The notes below the pieces were generated by a model. It was not told the origin of the DNA. It saw only the letters and a list, made by a program, of their open reading frames with translations, and did no database searches. Shown here piece by piece: positions 16,955 to 27,108 of a stretch of DNA of 64,000 bases; the first letter of the stretch is position 1; every line of letters starts with the position of its first letter. Origin of the DNA: G965267335 sp965267335. Lineage in GTDB: Bacteria; Bacteroidota; Bacteroidia; Cytophagales; JAAEPT01. The position numbers were made by a program, and so were the translations under genes. Location: positions 620,001 through 684,000 of the forward strand of contig OZ253953.1 of NCBI GenBank assembly GCA_965267335.1, given 5' to 3'.

Positions 16955-19900
16955 ATGAACAAGCTAATGCGCCATGGCTTTGCTCTAGCTTTTGCTATTG
17001 TCACAGCTACACCCTTTGCCACTGCACAAGATTTTTCGTCAGGTGAATATGACAAAGCTCTTTGGATGACCACTCGATTTTATGGAGCTCAACGATCAGG
17101 TTATAATAACTGGTTGTTGTATAATCATTTACCTTCGGGTTATCCTGAAGCATATCGTGGCACCGCCTTTATTGATGATGCTGATGGTTCTTATGATTTG
17201 TCCGGTGGATGGCATGATTGTGGAGACCATGTCAAATTTGGTCAAACCCAATTTTATTCAGCATATCTATTGCTAAAAGGCTATGATGAATTTCCGGAAG
17301 GATATGATGATTACTATTCGTTCGACTATACCGGATACAATACGTCCGGGGACTATACTTGGGCAGGGGGTCAGGGACAACCAAATGGTATTCCGGATAT
17401 ATTAGATGAGTTAAAGCATGAGTGCGACTTTCTTATAAAATGTGCGAAAAACTCTTCTGAATTTTATTATCAGGTAGGTACTGGAGGTGGTTCTGCAGAC
17501 CATTGCGAGTTTAAGACAGCAACATACATTCAAAATAATCCACCTAGTTGTGGGGGTAATGATTATGGTAATAACTTGAGACCTGTGGGAAAGAATCCCA
17601 ATGGGGCTTCCATGGCTTCTTTTTGTGCAGCTACTCTTGCCTTGATGTCTGAAGCCTACAGACCCTTTGATGAGACATACGCTGATTTATGTCTTGTTCA
17701 TGCTCAATATGCTTACGATTACGCCCAGGCCAACCCTGGAGAGGCTGGGACTGCTTTTGGAGGTTTTTATGGGCCAAATGGAAACTGGAAGAATGCATGG
17801 GCTTGTGCAAATGCTGAATTATATAGAGCCACAGGTAACACATCCTATAGGACAACGGCTTACGCATTAACCACTGGTGCAGATAATAGTGGTGATGTCC
17901 ATCCCAATGCAGGTTATACGTTTGACTATGAAAATACAGGAGAAATCGGGTTATATGCCTTGGCGCAGATAGGACACCCGACTGCTCAAGGACATTTTAA
18001 TACCAGAATTACAAATAACTTTCTCAATGCAGGGAATTATAATGGTGAGAACGTTTATACCGGAGGAGGCGGTTGGGGAATGATGCGATATGTTGGTAAC
18101 GCAGCCTTGATGGTTTCTTTGTACAATAAATTGAATGGTACTTCTCTGAATTCCAGAGTTTATGATAATATTGACTTCATTATGGGTAGCAATAATGCTA
18201 CAACTTCATTTATAGTTGGATATGTGCCTCCACTCGGTGGTGCATCTGCTGCACAAAACCCACACCACCGGAACGTTTATTTGGATGACTCAGGTAATGC
18301 AGAGCCCAACGGAGGTACTCCAATTCCATTTAAAAATCAAGAATTCGGTGCTGTGGTTGGAGGAAACTATACCTCCACATCTTATGTTGACGATCGTACT
18401 CAATATGTAAATACAGAAGTGTGTATTGATTATAATGCGGGACTTGTAGGAGGGCTTGCAGCTATAAAAGCAGAGCTTAATCCTATTGACACAAATAAGT
18501 TTTTGACACAGTGTTCAGCACCGGATTTGGGTTCCGATCAGTCTCTTTGTGGTGTTGGTTCTGTAACTCTGAACACAGGGGTCTCACCAAATGGAACGAT
18601 TACTTTTGAGTGGTTCCTAGATGGCGTATCACAAGGTGCACCGTCTACGACTCAGAATAGCAGAGTAGTGTCTACTGGGGGTACCTGGAGTGTAGAAATT
18701 GATTCTGTTGGCGAATGTCAAAGAACAGATCAGGTTGAAATATCTTCAACGCTTCCAACTGTGGATCTCGGTCCTGATCAGGATTTATGTAGTCCTTCAT
18801 CTGTTACACTAGATGCCGGGGCATCAGGAGGAGGCATTTCCTATGCGTGGACCAAAGATGGTTCTGCCTATGGTGGCAATACCCAAACTATCCTGGTTTC
18901 AGAGGCCGGAAACTATGGGGTTACGATCAGCGCTTCGGGTTGTTCTGACGAATCGGATAATATTATCATTACTTCATCATTACCTACTCCAATACATGAT
19001 ACTATTTGTGCGGCTGGAACAGCTAATCCAGCAGTTTCAGGAGCAGGAAATTACGACTGGTATGATCAGTCAACTGGTGGCTCATTCTTAGGAAACGGAA
19101 ATTCAATTTCCCAAAGCATTGCATCGACTACAGCATTTTATGTAGAAGACAATAGTTCTTTCAGTGCAAATGTTGGTCCTTCTACGATTGTTGGTGCTAT
19201 GACTAATTGGGGTGTGAACACAAGTCTGCATACGAATTTTTCATTCACCACAGATTTCACTATTAACTCATTAAAGGTTCCATTCGATATTTATTCAAAT
19301 GGATCGGGAACAATTACGGTTGAGGTCTTGGATAATAATGGGAATCCGCTCTCTCCGGCACAGACATTTACCTCAGAATCGACTACCGTGACTTCTGGTA
19401 ATGATCAGTTAGTCCAATTCGATTTCACGGGTTTTGATATACAAACAGCCTGGGGTACGGATCTACGATTAAGACTCACTTCTGTAAGTGTCAACGGTGA
19501 CCCTAACTGGAATACAGCTGGGGCTTCGTTTCCGTACAATTCCACTCCGACATCCGGTTTAGTAACCATCACAGGTGAATCAGGCGGCCAGGGAGGCGGT
19601 GGAGAGTATATGTATTTCTATGATTGGGATATTTCATCAGGTGTTTCTTGTGATCGTGCGACAGTATACGCAGTCATAGATGGAGCGAACCCATCATGTT
19701 CAGGAGGATGCGATGATCCTGGCACAGCGACTTTATCACCATCAAGCCCGCCTGCCCAATGTGGAGGAAGCGTAACACTAACGGCATCAGAATCTGGTAC
19801 GGGTTCATTTGAGTATGAATTTTTCAGAGGAGGAGTTAGCGTACAGGGTCCTGGAGCGAGTAACACCTATAATGCAACCCAATCAGGTTCTTACACAGTA

Positions 19901-22900
19901 GAGATTACCGATCCTAGTGATCCGGGAACATGTGTTTCAGTTTCATCAGCGGTGAGTGTAACGATTGATGACGCTCCTAGCACAGCATCAGCCGGAACCA
20001 ACCAAACGGTATGTGAGGGAGATGCGGTGAACCTGTCAGCCAATAATCCAACAACTGGAACAGGCGTATGGAGTACAATATCGGGAACCGGAACAGCCGA
20101 CAGCCCATCAAGTAATACAAGTTCGGTTAGTGGCTTAACAGCCGGTGCGAGTACAACATTCAGATGGACCATCAGCAATGGAGTATGCCCTGATGAAACC
20201 GATGAGGTAACAATCACAGTAGATGCAGCACCAAGTACAGCCTCAGCCGGAGCCAACCAAACGGTTTGTGAAGGAACTGCGGTGAATTTGTCAGCTACAA
20301 ACCCAAGCACAGGAACAGGTTCCTGGAGCACAGTATCAGGGACTGGAACAGCAGATAGCCCATCAAGCAATACAAGTTCAGTAAGCGGATTAACAGCTGG
20401 AGCAAGTACAACATTCCGCTGGACAGTGAGCAATGGAGTATGTACAGATGAAACCGATGATGTTGCTGTCACAGTAGATGCAGCACCAAGCACATCATTT
20501 GCAGGAACCAATCAAACGGTATGTTCATCAACAGCAACACTTTCAGCCAATAACCCGAGTATAGGAACAGGTTCATGGAGTACAGTATCAGGAACAGGAA
20601 CGGCCGATAGTCCATCAAGTAATACGAGTACAGTTAGTGGCTTGACCGCAGGGACAACCACGCTACGCTGGACCGTCAGTAATGGAGTATGTCCGGATGA
20701 AACAAGTGATGTGGACATTACTCGATCAGGATCGATTACGACAGCTTCAGCTGGTTCAGATCAGACGATATGTGAAACAGATGTGGTGAATCTATCAGCC
20801 AACGCAGCAGGAGGCGGAGAGACAGGCACCTGGACATCAAGTGGAGATGGTACATTTAGTAATGCTAATGATGAAAATGCTACCTATACACCTGGAGGTG
20901 GAGACATTGCTTCAGGTACAGTAACATTGACCTGGACGATAGACAATGGTATTTGTACACCAAGTGCTGATGATATGACAGTGACTATCGATCAATCACC
21001 AAGTACAGCTTCGGCAGGAACGAATCAAACAGTGTGTGAAACAGATGTGGTGAACCTGTCAGCAAATAACCCAACAACGGGAACGGGAGTATGGAGTACG
21101 GTAACAGGAACGGGAACAGCCGACAGCCCGTCAAGTAATACAAGTTCGGTTAGTGGATTAACAGGAGGTGCGAGTACAACATTCAGATGGACCATCAGCA
21201 ATGGAGTATGTCCTGATGTAAATGATGAAGTAATAATCACAGCAGATGCTTCACCAAGCACAGCAGATGCAGGTACAGATCAGACAGTTTGTGATGGAGA
21301 TGCAGTTAATTTATCTGCAAACAATCCATCCATAGGAACGGGTTCATGGAGTACAGTTTCTGGAACGGGAACAGCAGATAGCCCATCAAGCAATACGAGT
21401 TCGGTTAGTGGATTAACAGGAGGAGCGTCTACTACTTTCCGTTGGACGATTAGCAATGGAGTTTGTGCGGATGAAACATCTGATGTTACTGTGTCAGTCG
21501 ATGCCTTACCAAGCACAGCTTTCGCAGGAACAGATCAGACGGTTTGTGACGGAGATGCAGTTAATTTATCTGCAAATAACCCAGCCATAGGAACAGGAAT
21601 ATGGAGTACAGTATCAGGATCGGGAACAGCCGACAGCCCATCAAGCAGTTCAAGTTCTGTGAGTGGGTTAACAGGTGGAGCTTCAACGACATTCCGTTGG
21701 ACTGTTAGCAATGGTGTCTGTTCTGATGAAACTGATGATGTGACTATCAACGTTGATCAACAACCAACAACATCGAATGCGGGAATTGATTCAGATGTAT
21801 GTACTGCAGACCCAATAAGTCTTACAGGAAATAATCCTACTATAGGCACAGGGCTCTGGACAACTGGTCCTGCAACCACGGGAGGCACTATCGACAGTCC
21901 TACGCAGCACAACTCAAATGTGAGTGGTTTGTCAGGAGGTGATGTCTTGGAAGCAATCTGGACGATAAGCAATGGAACGTGTCCAAGTAGTTCTGATACA
22001 GTAACTTTTACCGGACAGGCAGTAGCTGCGGCTAATGTTTCCTTGAGTGCAGACCTAAGTCAGGTATGTGAAGGAACTTCAGTAACATTTACGGCCGTAG
22101 GAGTAAATGGAGGTTCAGCACCAACATACGAATTCTTTGATGGCAGCAACAATTCATTACAGGCAGCTAGTGGAACATCCACTTTTGTATTGTCAGCAAC
22201 AACTATTGATACCAATATATATGTAGAAATGGTTTCGAACTCAAGCTGTCTGGGAGCAAACCCATCTACAGTTCAGTCTTCAACAGTTTTTGTACAAGTT
22301 GATCAAAATCCTACAGCGGCAACCGCAGGTTTGGATGATTCATACTGTGCAGCGGACTACACACTTCAGGGCAATAGTCCTACAGTTGGTTCAGGTACTT
22401 GGACATTGGCCGGTGGATCAGCAACAATTAACTCTCCATCGGATCCTAATAGTACGGTTACCATACCAGTGGGGCAGGTAGCGACTTTTGATTGGACGAT
22501 ATCAAACGGTGTTTGTCCTTCAAGCACGGACCAGGTAGAGATCACAAATAGTTGTGTCACTTGTACCGATCCAGGTACTGCTACACTCAGTCCTCTGGGA
22601 CCCGTTACTCAATGTGGCGGAAATGTAACACTAACAGCTTCAGAATCTGGTACAGGTAGCTTTGAGTACGAATTCTATCTTGATGGATTATCAATACAAG
22701 GTCCATCAGCAACGAATACCTATTCTGCGACAATAAGTGGAAACTATCATGTCGTGATCACAGATCCCGCGGATCCTGGCACGTGTTTTAGTACTTCCAA
22801 CACTGTAACAGTGACAATTGACCAAGCTCCTGACGCAGCAAACGCAGGAAGCCCACAATCACTATGTACAAATAGTACTACGCTGGCAGCTAACACACCA

Positions 22901-24655
22901 GTGGTAGGAACAGGTACATGGTCTGTGATCAGTGGTTCCGGTTCTTTTGCCGATGCCTCGGATCCTACTACATCCGTTACAGGGTTAATGACTGGATCCA
23001 ATGTATTCCAATGGACTATCAGCAATGGAAGTTGTCCAGATGAAACCGATCAGGTTACAATTACCGTAAGTGGTTCAGCAACTGCAGATGTTTCTATAAC
23101 CGAGGACGCTAACCCAATATGCAACGGAGATAATGTTTGTTTTACAGCGACACCGACAAATGGTGGTGCAAGCCCAACCTATGAGTGGTTTGTAAATGGT
23201 GGATCAGTACAGGGACCGTCCGCTACGGATACGTACTGTTCGGCAGCTTTGTCAAATGCTGACCAAATCCATTGTGTGATGACTAGTTCATTGGGTTGCG
23301 CCACTAATAATCCAGCAACAAGTAATACAGTTAATATGACTGTGAATAGCACCTCAACGGCAAGTGTATCTATTGTTGCTGATCAGACGACTATCTGTTC
23401 AGGAACTAATGTGACATTTACCGCTACCCCAACAAACGGAGGCACACCGACCTATCAGTGGAAGTTGAACGGAGGTAATGTCGGAACCAACTCAGATACG
23501 TACGCTAATTCTACCCTCAACAACGGAGACGTAGTGGAAGTAGAAATGACAAGCTCAATGACTTGCGTTACCGGAAGCCCGGCATCAAGTAATCAGGTAA
23601 CTATGACGGTCAATGATGTGCCAGGAGCGACCGGAACAATTTCAGGAAATACTACAGTTTGTACCAACGCATCTGGTGAGGCTTACACGATTGCTTCTGT
23701 CAGTGGAGCAACGAGTTACAGTTGGTCTGCTACATCAGCTACGGTAGTATCAGGTGATGGTACGACTTCAGTAACAATAGATTTCGGAAGTGCAAGTAGC
23801 ACGGTAACGGTTACCCCATCCAATTCATGTGGAAATGGTACTACAGCAAATCTTTCAGTTACTGTCAACAGCTGTGGGCCAACGCCTGACTTTATGGCTT
23901 CCAGTAACAGTGTCTGTGAAGAGAACCAGACGGTAACATTTAGCGATGCATCTTCCGGCTTGAGTGGAGGAGAGACTTATACCTGGGACTTTGGTGCAGA
24001 TGCAGATCCTTCCGGAACAACCGGTGCAGGGCCACATACTGTAACCTATATGTCTTCAGGTAGTAAAACGGTTACCCTGACCATTAATGATGGAGCAACT
24101 GACTATGTTGAAACTAAAACAGCTTTTATTACGGTGAAGGCAAGGCCGGTTACTTCTCCAATTACCGGAGCCTCAAATGTAGATTGTGATGCCGTAGAAA
24201 ACTATACAGTAACGGATAATCCAGGCTCAACATATAATTGGAACATTCCAATTGGTGTATTGTCAGGTAATCCTAACAGTTCGGTGTCGGTCGATTTCAC
24301 AGGTGAACAAGGAACAGGCTTACTAAGTGTTATTGAAATCAACAATGGATGTTTCGGAGATCCCTCAGTACTTCCGGTGTCAGTTTGTATTACACCTGTG
24401 GATGGAATTACAGAGTTAGAAGCTGAAGTTTATCCGAATCCAACGGCTAGTTATTCTGTTGTCATAGCACACTCAACGAGTAGTGAACCATTGACAATTT
24501 ATATTACCGATGTACATGGAATTACCTTGAACGAAATTCAGGGAAATACCAACGAACAAATTTCTGTTGGAGATGAGTTGACTGCTGGAGTTTATATAAT
24601 AAGAATTGTAGCAGGCAAGAAGCTCTATACTACGAGATTTGTAAAAATGAATTAA
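16955..24655 (+). CDS. Giant T9SS-exported GH9 cellulase with Ig/PKD-like repeats
   Basis: 2566 residues. Signal peptide (ends FATAQ), then a GH9 catalytic domain (~25-515): LSGGWHDCGDHVKFGQT holds the catalytic-base aspartates, NPHHRNVY the substrate His/Arg, and VNTEVCIDYNAG the catalytic acid Glu. It should hydrolyse beta-1,4-glucan. Cys-rich Ig-like modules follow, then a beta-sandwich module (~735-905), eight ~85-residue repeats (~1007-1690) and further Ig-like units. A PKD domain (~2310-2395, YTWDFG) precedes a type A T9SS sorting domain (VYPNPTASYSV ... AGVYIIRIVAGKKLYTTRFVKMN). It is probably anchored on the cell surface on a long stalk. The PorP pair upstream and GH5 mannanase downstream support a polysaccharide-degradation role. 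Confidence 0.93.
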   Translation: MNKLMRHGFALAFAIVTATPFATAQDFSSGEYDKALWMTTRFYGAQRSGYNNWLLYNHLPSGYPEAYRGTAFIDDADGSYDLSGGWHDCGDHVKFGQTQFYSAYLLLKGYDEFPEGYDDYYSFDYTGYNTSGDYTWAGGQGQPNGIPDILDELKHECDFLIKCAKNSSEFYYQVGTGGGSADHCEFKTATYIQNNPPSCGGNDYGNNLRPVGKNPNGASMASFCAATLALMSEAYRPFDETYADLCLVHAQYAYDYAQANPGEAGTAFGGFYGPNGNWKNAWACANAELYRATGNTSYRTTAYALTTGADNSGDVHPNAGYTFDYENTGEIGLYALAQIGHPTAQGHFNTRITNNFLNAGNYNGENVYTGGGGWGMMRYVGNAALMVSLYNKLNGTSLNSRVYDNIDFIMGSNNATTSFIVGYVPPLGGASAAQNPHHRNVYLDDSGNAEPNGGTPIPFKNQEFGAVVGGNYTSTSYVDDRTQYVNTEVCIDYNAGLVGGLAAIKAELNPIDTNKFLTQCSAPDLGSDQSLCGVGSVTLNTGVSPNGTITFEWFLDGVSQGAPSTTQNSRVVSTGGTWSVEIDSVGECQRTDQVEISSTLPTVDLGPDQDLCSPSSVTLDAGASGGGISYAWTKDGSAYGGNTQTILVSEAGNYGVTISASGCSDESDNIIITSSLPTPIHDTICAAGTANPAVSGAGNYDWYDQSTGGSFLGNGNSISQSIASTTAFYVEDNSSFSANVGPSTIVGAMTNWGVNTSLHTNFSFTTDFTINSLKVPFDIYSNGSGTITVEVLDNNGNPLSPAQTFTSESTTVTSGNDQLVQFDFTGFDIQTAWGTDLRLRLTSVSVNGDPNWNTAGASFPYNSTPTSGLVTITGESGGQGGGGEYMYFYDWDISSGVSCDRATVYAVIDGANPSCSGGCDDPGTATLSPSSPPAQCGGSVTLTASESGTGSFEYEFFRGGVSVQGPGASNTYNATQSGSYTVEITDPSDPGTCVSVSSAVSVTIDDAPSTASAGTNQTVCEGDAVNLSANNPTTGTGVWSTISGTGTADSPSSNTSSVSGLTAGASTTFRWTISNGVCPDETDEVTITVDAAPSTASAGANQTVCEGTAVNLSATNPSTGTGSWSTVSGTGTADSPSSNTSSVSGLTAGASTTFRWTVSNGVCTDETDDVAVTVDAAPSTSFAGTNQTVCSSTATLSANNPSIGTGSWSTVSGTGTADSPSSNTSTVSGLTAGTTTLRWTVSNGVCPDETSDVDITRSGSITTASAGSDQTICETDVVNLSANAAGGGETGTWTSSGDGTFSNANDENATYTPGGGDIASGTVTLTWTIDNGICTPSADDMTVTIDQSPSTASAGTNQTVCETDVVNLSANNPTTGTGVWSTVTGTGTADSPSSNTSSVSGLTGGASTTFRWTISNGVCPDVNDEVIITADASPSTADAGTDQTVCDGDAVNLSANNPSIGTGSWSTVSGTGTADSPSSNTSSVSGLTGGASTTFRWTISNGVCADETSDVTVSVDALPSTAFAGTDQTVCDGDAVNLSANNPAIGTGIWSTVSGSGTADSPSSSSSSVSGLTGGASTTFRWTVSNGVCSDETDDVTINVDQQPTTSNAGIDSDVCTADPISLTGNNPTIGTGLWTTGPATTGGTIDSPTQHNSNVSGLSGGDVLEAIWTISNGTCPSSSDTVTFTGQAVAAANVSLSADLSQVCEGTSVTFTAVGVNGGSAPTYEFFDGSNNSLQAASGTSTFVLSATTIDTNIYVEMVSNSSCLGANPSTVQSSTVFVQVDQNPTAATAGLDDSYCAADYTLQGNSPTVGSGTWTLAGGSATINSPSDPNSTVTIPVGQVATFDWTISNGVCPSSTDQVEITNSCVTCTDPGTATLSPLGPVTQCGGNVTLTASESGTGSFEYEFYLDGLSIQGPSATNTYSATISGNYHVVITDPADPGTCFSTSNTVTVTIDQAPDAANAGSPQSLCTNSTTLAANTPVVGTGTWSVISGSGSFADASDPTTSVTGLMTGSNVFQWTISNGSCPDETDQVTITVSGSATADVSITEDANPICNGDNVCFTATPTNGGASPTYEWFVNGGSVQGPSATDTYCSAALSNADQIHCVMTSSLGCATNNPATSNTVNMTVNSTSTASVSIVADQTTICSGTNVTFTATPTNGGTPTYQWKLNGGNVGTNSDTYANSTLNNGDVVEVEMTSSMTCVTGSPASSNQVTMTVNDVPGATGTISGNTTVCTNASGEAYTIASVSGATSYSWSATSATVVSGDGTTSVTIDFGSASSTVTVTPSNSCGNGTTANLSVTVNSCGPTPDFMASSNSVCEENQTVTFSDASSGLSGGETYTWDFGADADPSGTTGAGPHTVTYMSSGSKTVTLTINDGATDYVETKTAFITVKARPVTSPITGASNVDCDAVENYTVTDNPGSTYNWNIPIGVLSGNPNSSVSVDFTGEQGTGLLSVIEINNGCFGDPSVLPVSVCITPVDGITELEAEVYPNPTASYSVVIAHSTSSEPLTIYITDVHGITLNEIQGNTNEQISVGDELTAGVYIIRIVAGKKLYTTRFVKMN
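19976..22018 (+). repeat. Eight 255-bp tandem repeats inside the GH9 gene
   Basis: Equivalent proline (or aligned) codons fall at 19976, 20231, 20486, 20735, 20999, 21254, 21509 and 21764, a 255-bp period with small indels only around the fourth unit. Each unit encodes ~85 residues of the form AGTNQTVC..LSANNP..GTG.WSTVSGTGTADSPSS...RWTISNGVC. Two more diverged units lie near 22304 and 22824. Near-identity of neighbouring units makes recombination and misassembly likely here. Confidence 0.9.
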
Positions 24656-24672
24656 GAGAAGTTATACCTCAT

Positions 24673-24720
24673 AAAGCCCGATCTTTGAAACCATCTTCAT
24701 TGATCGGGCTTTTCTTTTTT
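24673..24720 (+). terminator. Intrinsic terminator after GH9 gene
   Basis: AAAGCCCGATC (24673-24683) pairs perfectly with GATCGGGCTTT (24702-24712), 11 bp, followed by a T-rich tail. Confidence 0.85.
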
Positions 24721-24749
24721 GAATAATTAAGAATAGTCTGGTATATTTC
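24718..24749 (+). promoter_or_regulatory. Promoter of DUF4380-like lipoprotein gene
   Basis: TTTG (24718-24721), 20-bp spacer, TATATTTC (24742-24749; one mismatch), 21 bp before the ATG at 24771. The -33 element sits in the terminator tail of the GH9 gene. Confidence 0.5.
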
Positions 24750-24770
24750 GGAACACTTTACTCTTTACCA

Positions 24771-25721
24771 ATGAAGCTTCTTCGATATACCCTTGTGGCA
24801 CTTTATTTGGCCTCCTTCGTTCAATGCTCTACGACAGAAAAAGCCATTGATGAACCAGCACCTCAAACAGTTATAGATAAACCAGATACAAATTCCACAG
24901 ATAGAATTTCGGTTGAATCTAATGGGCTTGAAATAGAAGTGTCCCCAACTGAAGGAGGAAGAATTAGTTCCTTAAAACTTAATGGTGAGGAGTTTTTAAG
25001 TCTGGAAGACGTTCACCCGACTAATTGGGGGTCTACGTTTTGGGTCAGCCCACAAACCCTATGGAATTGGCCACCTCCGGTTGCTTTTGATAGTTTGCCG
25101 TATTCGGCAATTAAAACTGATGACGGTAAAATAATACTACAAGGAGCCACCGATGAACAAAAAACAGGAACTTCATTTACAAAAACAATTTCGATCGATC
25201 AAGAAAGTCCGGTGGTAAGCATTGTATATGAAATTAAGAATGAAACAGATTCAACAATCTCGGTAGCCCCATGGGAAATTACACGTGTGCCGGTCAACGG
25301 ATTATCTTTTTATCCAGGTGAACCCGGAAGTTATACATCACCTTTTGATGTGGAAGAAGCAAATGGCTGCATTTGGTTTGATTACAAGAACTCCACTATA
25401 CAAAAAGGCCATGATAAATTGAGAGGAAGTGCTACCGCAGGTTGGTTGGCACATATCGATGACAGACTTTGTATGTTAAAATTATTCCCGCACTCTGAAG
25501 ACTTTCAGGCCGCTCCAAATGAGGCGGAAATCGAAATATATGCTCATCCGGAGAAGTTGTATATTGAATTAGAGCCACAGGGAGAAATTAGAGAACTATT
25601 ACCTGGAGAAGCTCTTTCATGGGAAGTAAATTGGCATTTATCAAAGCTCAATGATGATATTGAAGTGCAGGTAGGCAGCCAAGGCTTGCTAGATTATATA
25701 GAATCAATCGTTTCTGAATAA
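24771..25721 (+). CDS. DUF4380-like lipoprotein (galactose-mutarotase-like fold)
   Basis: 316 residues. Lipoprotein signal MKLLRYTLVALYLASFVQC, a low-complexity linker to residue ~45, then a beta-rich domain: VSPTEGGRISSLKLNGEEFL, WGSTFWVSPQTLWNWPPP and IVYEIKNETDSTISVAPWEITRV, the pattern of DUF4380 proteins related to aldose 1-epimerases. It may bind or modify a sugar at the cell surface or periplasm; catalysis is not shown. It lies between the GH9 and GH5 genes, which supports a role in glycan use. Confidence 0.75.
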   Translation: MKLLRYTLVALYLASFVQCSTTEKAIDEPAPQTVIDKPDTNSTDRISVESNGLEIEVSPTEGGRISSLKLNGEEFLSLEDVHPTNWGSTFWVSPQTLWNWPPPVAFDSLPYSAIKTDDGKIILQGATDEQKTGTSFTKTISIDQESPVVSIVYEIKNETDSTISVAPWEITRVPVNGLSFYPGEPGSYTSPFDVEEANGCIWFDYKNSTIQKGHDKLRGSATAGWLAHIDDRLCMLKLFPHSEDFQAAPNEAEIEIYAHPEKLYIELEPQGEIRELLPGEALSWEVNWHLSKLNDDIEVQVGSQGLLDYIESIVSE

Positions 25722-25778
25722 GAAGATTACGCTTTTTCCGTTATTTCAGATTTTAGTTTGAATGGGTAGATTGGAACC

Positions 25779-27089
25779 ATGAAATTATTTCATCCATTCC
25801 TTACTGTAGCTATACTGTTATCAAACTATTGCTCATTTAGTCAAGCTAACTTTGTAAAGGTCAAGGGAAATCAGTTTATCCTTGATGACCAACCCTATTA
25901 TTTTCTCGGAACCAACTTTTGGTATGGCATGAATTTGGGTTCTTCGGGTGAAGGAGGTGATCGAGAAAGATTATTACGTGAGCTAGATCAATTAGCTCAT
26001 TTAGGAGTGACCAATTTACGGGTCATGGCAGGGTCGGAGGGGCCAGATACAGAGCCATATCGCATCTTACCATCCTTACAAACTAAGCCTGGCAAATATA
26101 ATGAAGACCTCTTAGTGGGCCTGGATTTTCTATTGGATGAAATGGGTAAAAGGGGCATGAAGGCAGTCATGTGCCTGAATAATTTTTGGCCCTGGTCTGG
26201 TGGAATGGCGCAATACCTTGTATGGAATGGTAAAGATAGCATACCTTACCCACCACCACATCCTGGGGGAAGTTGGTCCGAATATCAAAAGTTTACGGCT
26301 CAGTTTTATTCTAGCAAAGGAGCCATCAAGGATTTCAATAAACACATCAAGAGAATAATTGCGAGAAAGAACTCAATTAATGGAATTAGTTACATGGATG
26401 ATCCTACAATTATGAGCTGGGAACTGGCTAATGAGCCCAGAGGGATTAACAATGTAGAGGCCTATCACAGCTGGATTGAGCAAACAACTTCATATATCAA
26501 AACCTTGGATCAGAATCATCTGCTGACTTTGGGTTCCGAGGGTTATACTCCCTATCCAGGAGCCAATGGTATGGATTTTAAGAAAGACCATGACTATAAG
26601 AACGTAGATTATACCTGTGTTCACATTTGGATAGAAAATTTCGGTTGGTACGATCCGGAGAAACCAAAAGCAACATTTGATAAATCAATAGAAAAGGCAG
26701 TTAAGTATTTAGAACGACAAGCAATAGAGGCAAAGGAACTGAACAAACCTTTGGTTCTGGAAGAATTCGGCATTGCAAGAGACGGACGGTCTTATGACAG
26801 TACCTCTTCTACGATTCAAAGAGATCATTTTTATCACATTGTTTTCCAAAAGATATATGAAATGGCTTCAACTGATAGCAGTATTTCAGGCTGCAATTTT
26901 TGGGCATGGTCAGGGGAGGGTCGACCCGCTACTACAGAAGGTAATCTTTGGGAGAAAGGTCACGATTTCATTGGAGACCCCCCACATGAACTTCAGGGTT
27001 GGTATAGTGTTTATGACCAGGACGAGATCACTCTTGCTATTATAAAATTCTATGCTGAGAAAATGAATTCACTTTGTAAGAGCAAATAA
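25779..27089 (+). CDS. Secreted GH5 endo-beta-mannanase (GH5_7-like)
   Basis: 436 residues. Signal peptide (ends CSFSQ) and a complete (beta/alpha)8 GH5 domain: FLGTNFWYGMNLG at the start, the acid/base Glu in SWELANEPRG, CVHIWIENFGWYDP, and the nucleophile Glu in LVLEEFGIARDG, with GCNFWAWSGEG near the end. This motif set fits bacterial and plant-like GH5_7 mannanases, which cut beta-1,4-mannan or glucomannan. No T9SS sorting domain is present, so it is probably periplasmic or released. It is the middle gene of a likely operon with the lipoproteins on either side. Confidence 0.9.
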   Translation: MKLFHPFLTVAILLSNYCSFSQANFVKVKGNQFILDDQPYYFLGTNFWYGMNLGSSGEGGDRERLLRELDQLAHLGVTNLRVMAGSEGPDTEPYRILPSLQTKPGKYNEDLLVGLDFLLDEMGKRGMKAVMCLNNFWPWSGGMAQYLVWNGKDSIPYPPPHPGGSWSEYQKFTAQFYSSKGAIKDFNKHIKRIIARKNSINGISYMDDPTIMSWELANEPRGINNVEAYHSWIEQTTSYIKTLDQNHLLTLGSEGYTPYPGANGMDFKKDHDYKNVDYTCVHIWIENFGWYDPEKPKATFDKSIEKAVKYLERQAIEAKELNKPLVLEEFGIARDGRSYDSTSSTIQRDHFYHIVFQKIYEMASTDSSISGCNFWAWSGEGRPATTEGNLWEKGHDFIGDPPHELQGWYSVYDQDEITLAIIKFYAEKMNSLCKSK

Positions 27090-27108
27090 AAGTCAATATT
27101 TTCGAAGT

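Noticed and set aside
19976..22018. Possible CRISPR-like periodic repeat
   Set aside because: The 255-bp period is coding, in frame over its full length, and lacks short repeat/unique spacer structure.
19618..23025. Series of minus-strand ORFs of 68-206 aa (for example 19891-20511, 20512-20718, 21025-21261)
   Set aside because: They repeat with the 255-bp units of the GH9 gene, are Val/Pro/Thr-rich mirror translations of the Ser/Thr/Gly repeats, and lack starts or signals of their own.
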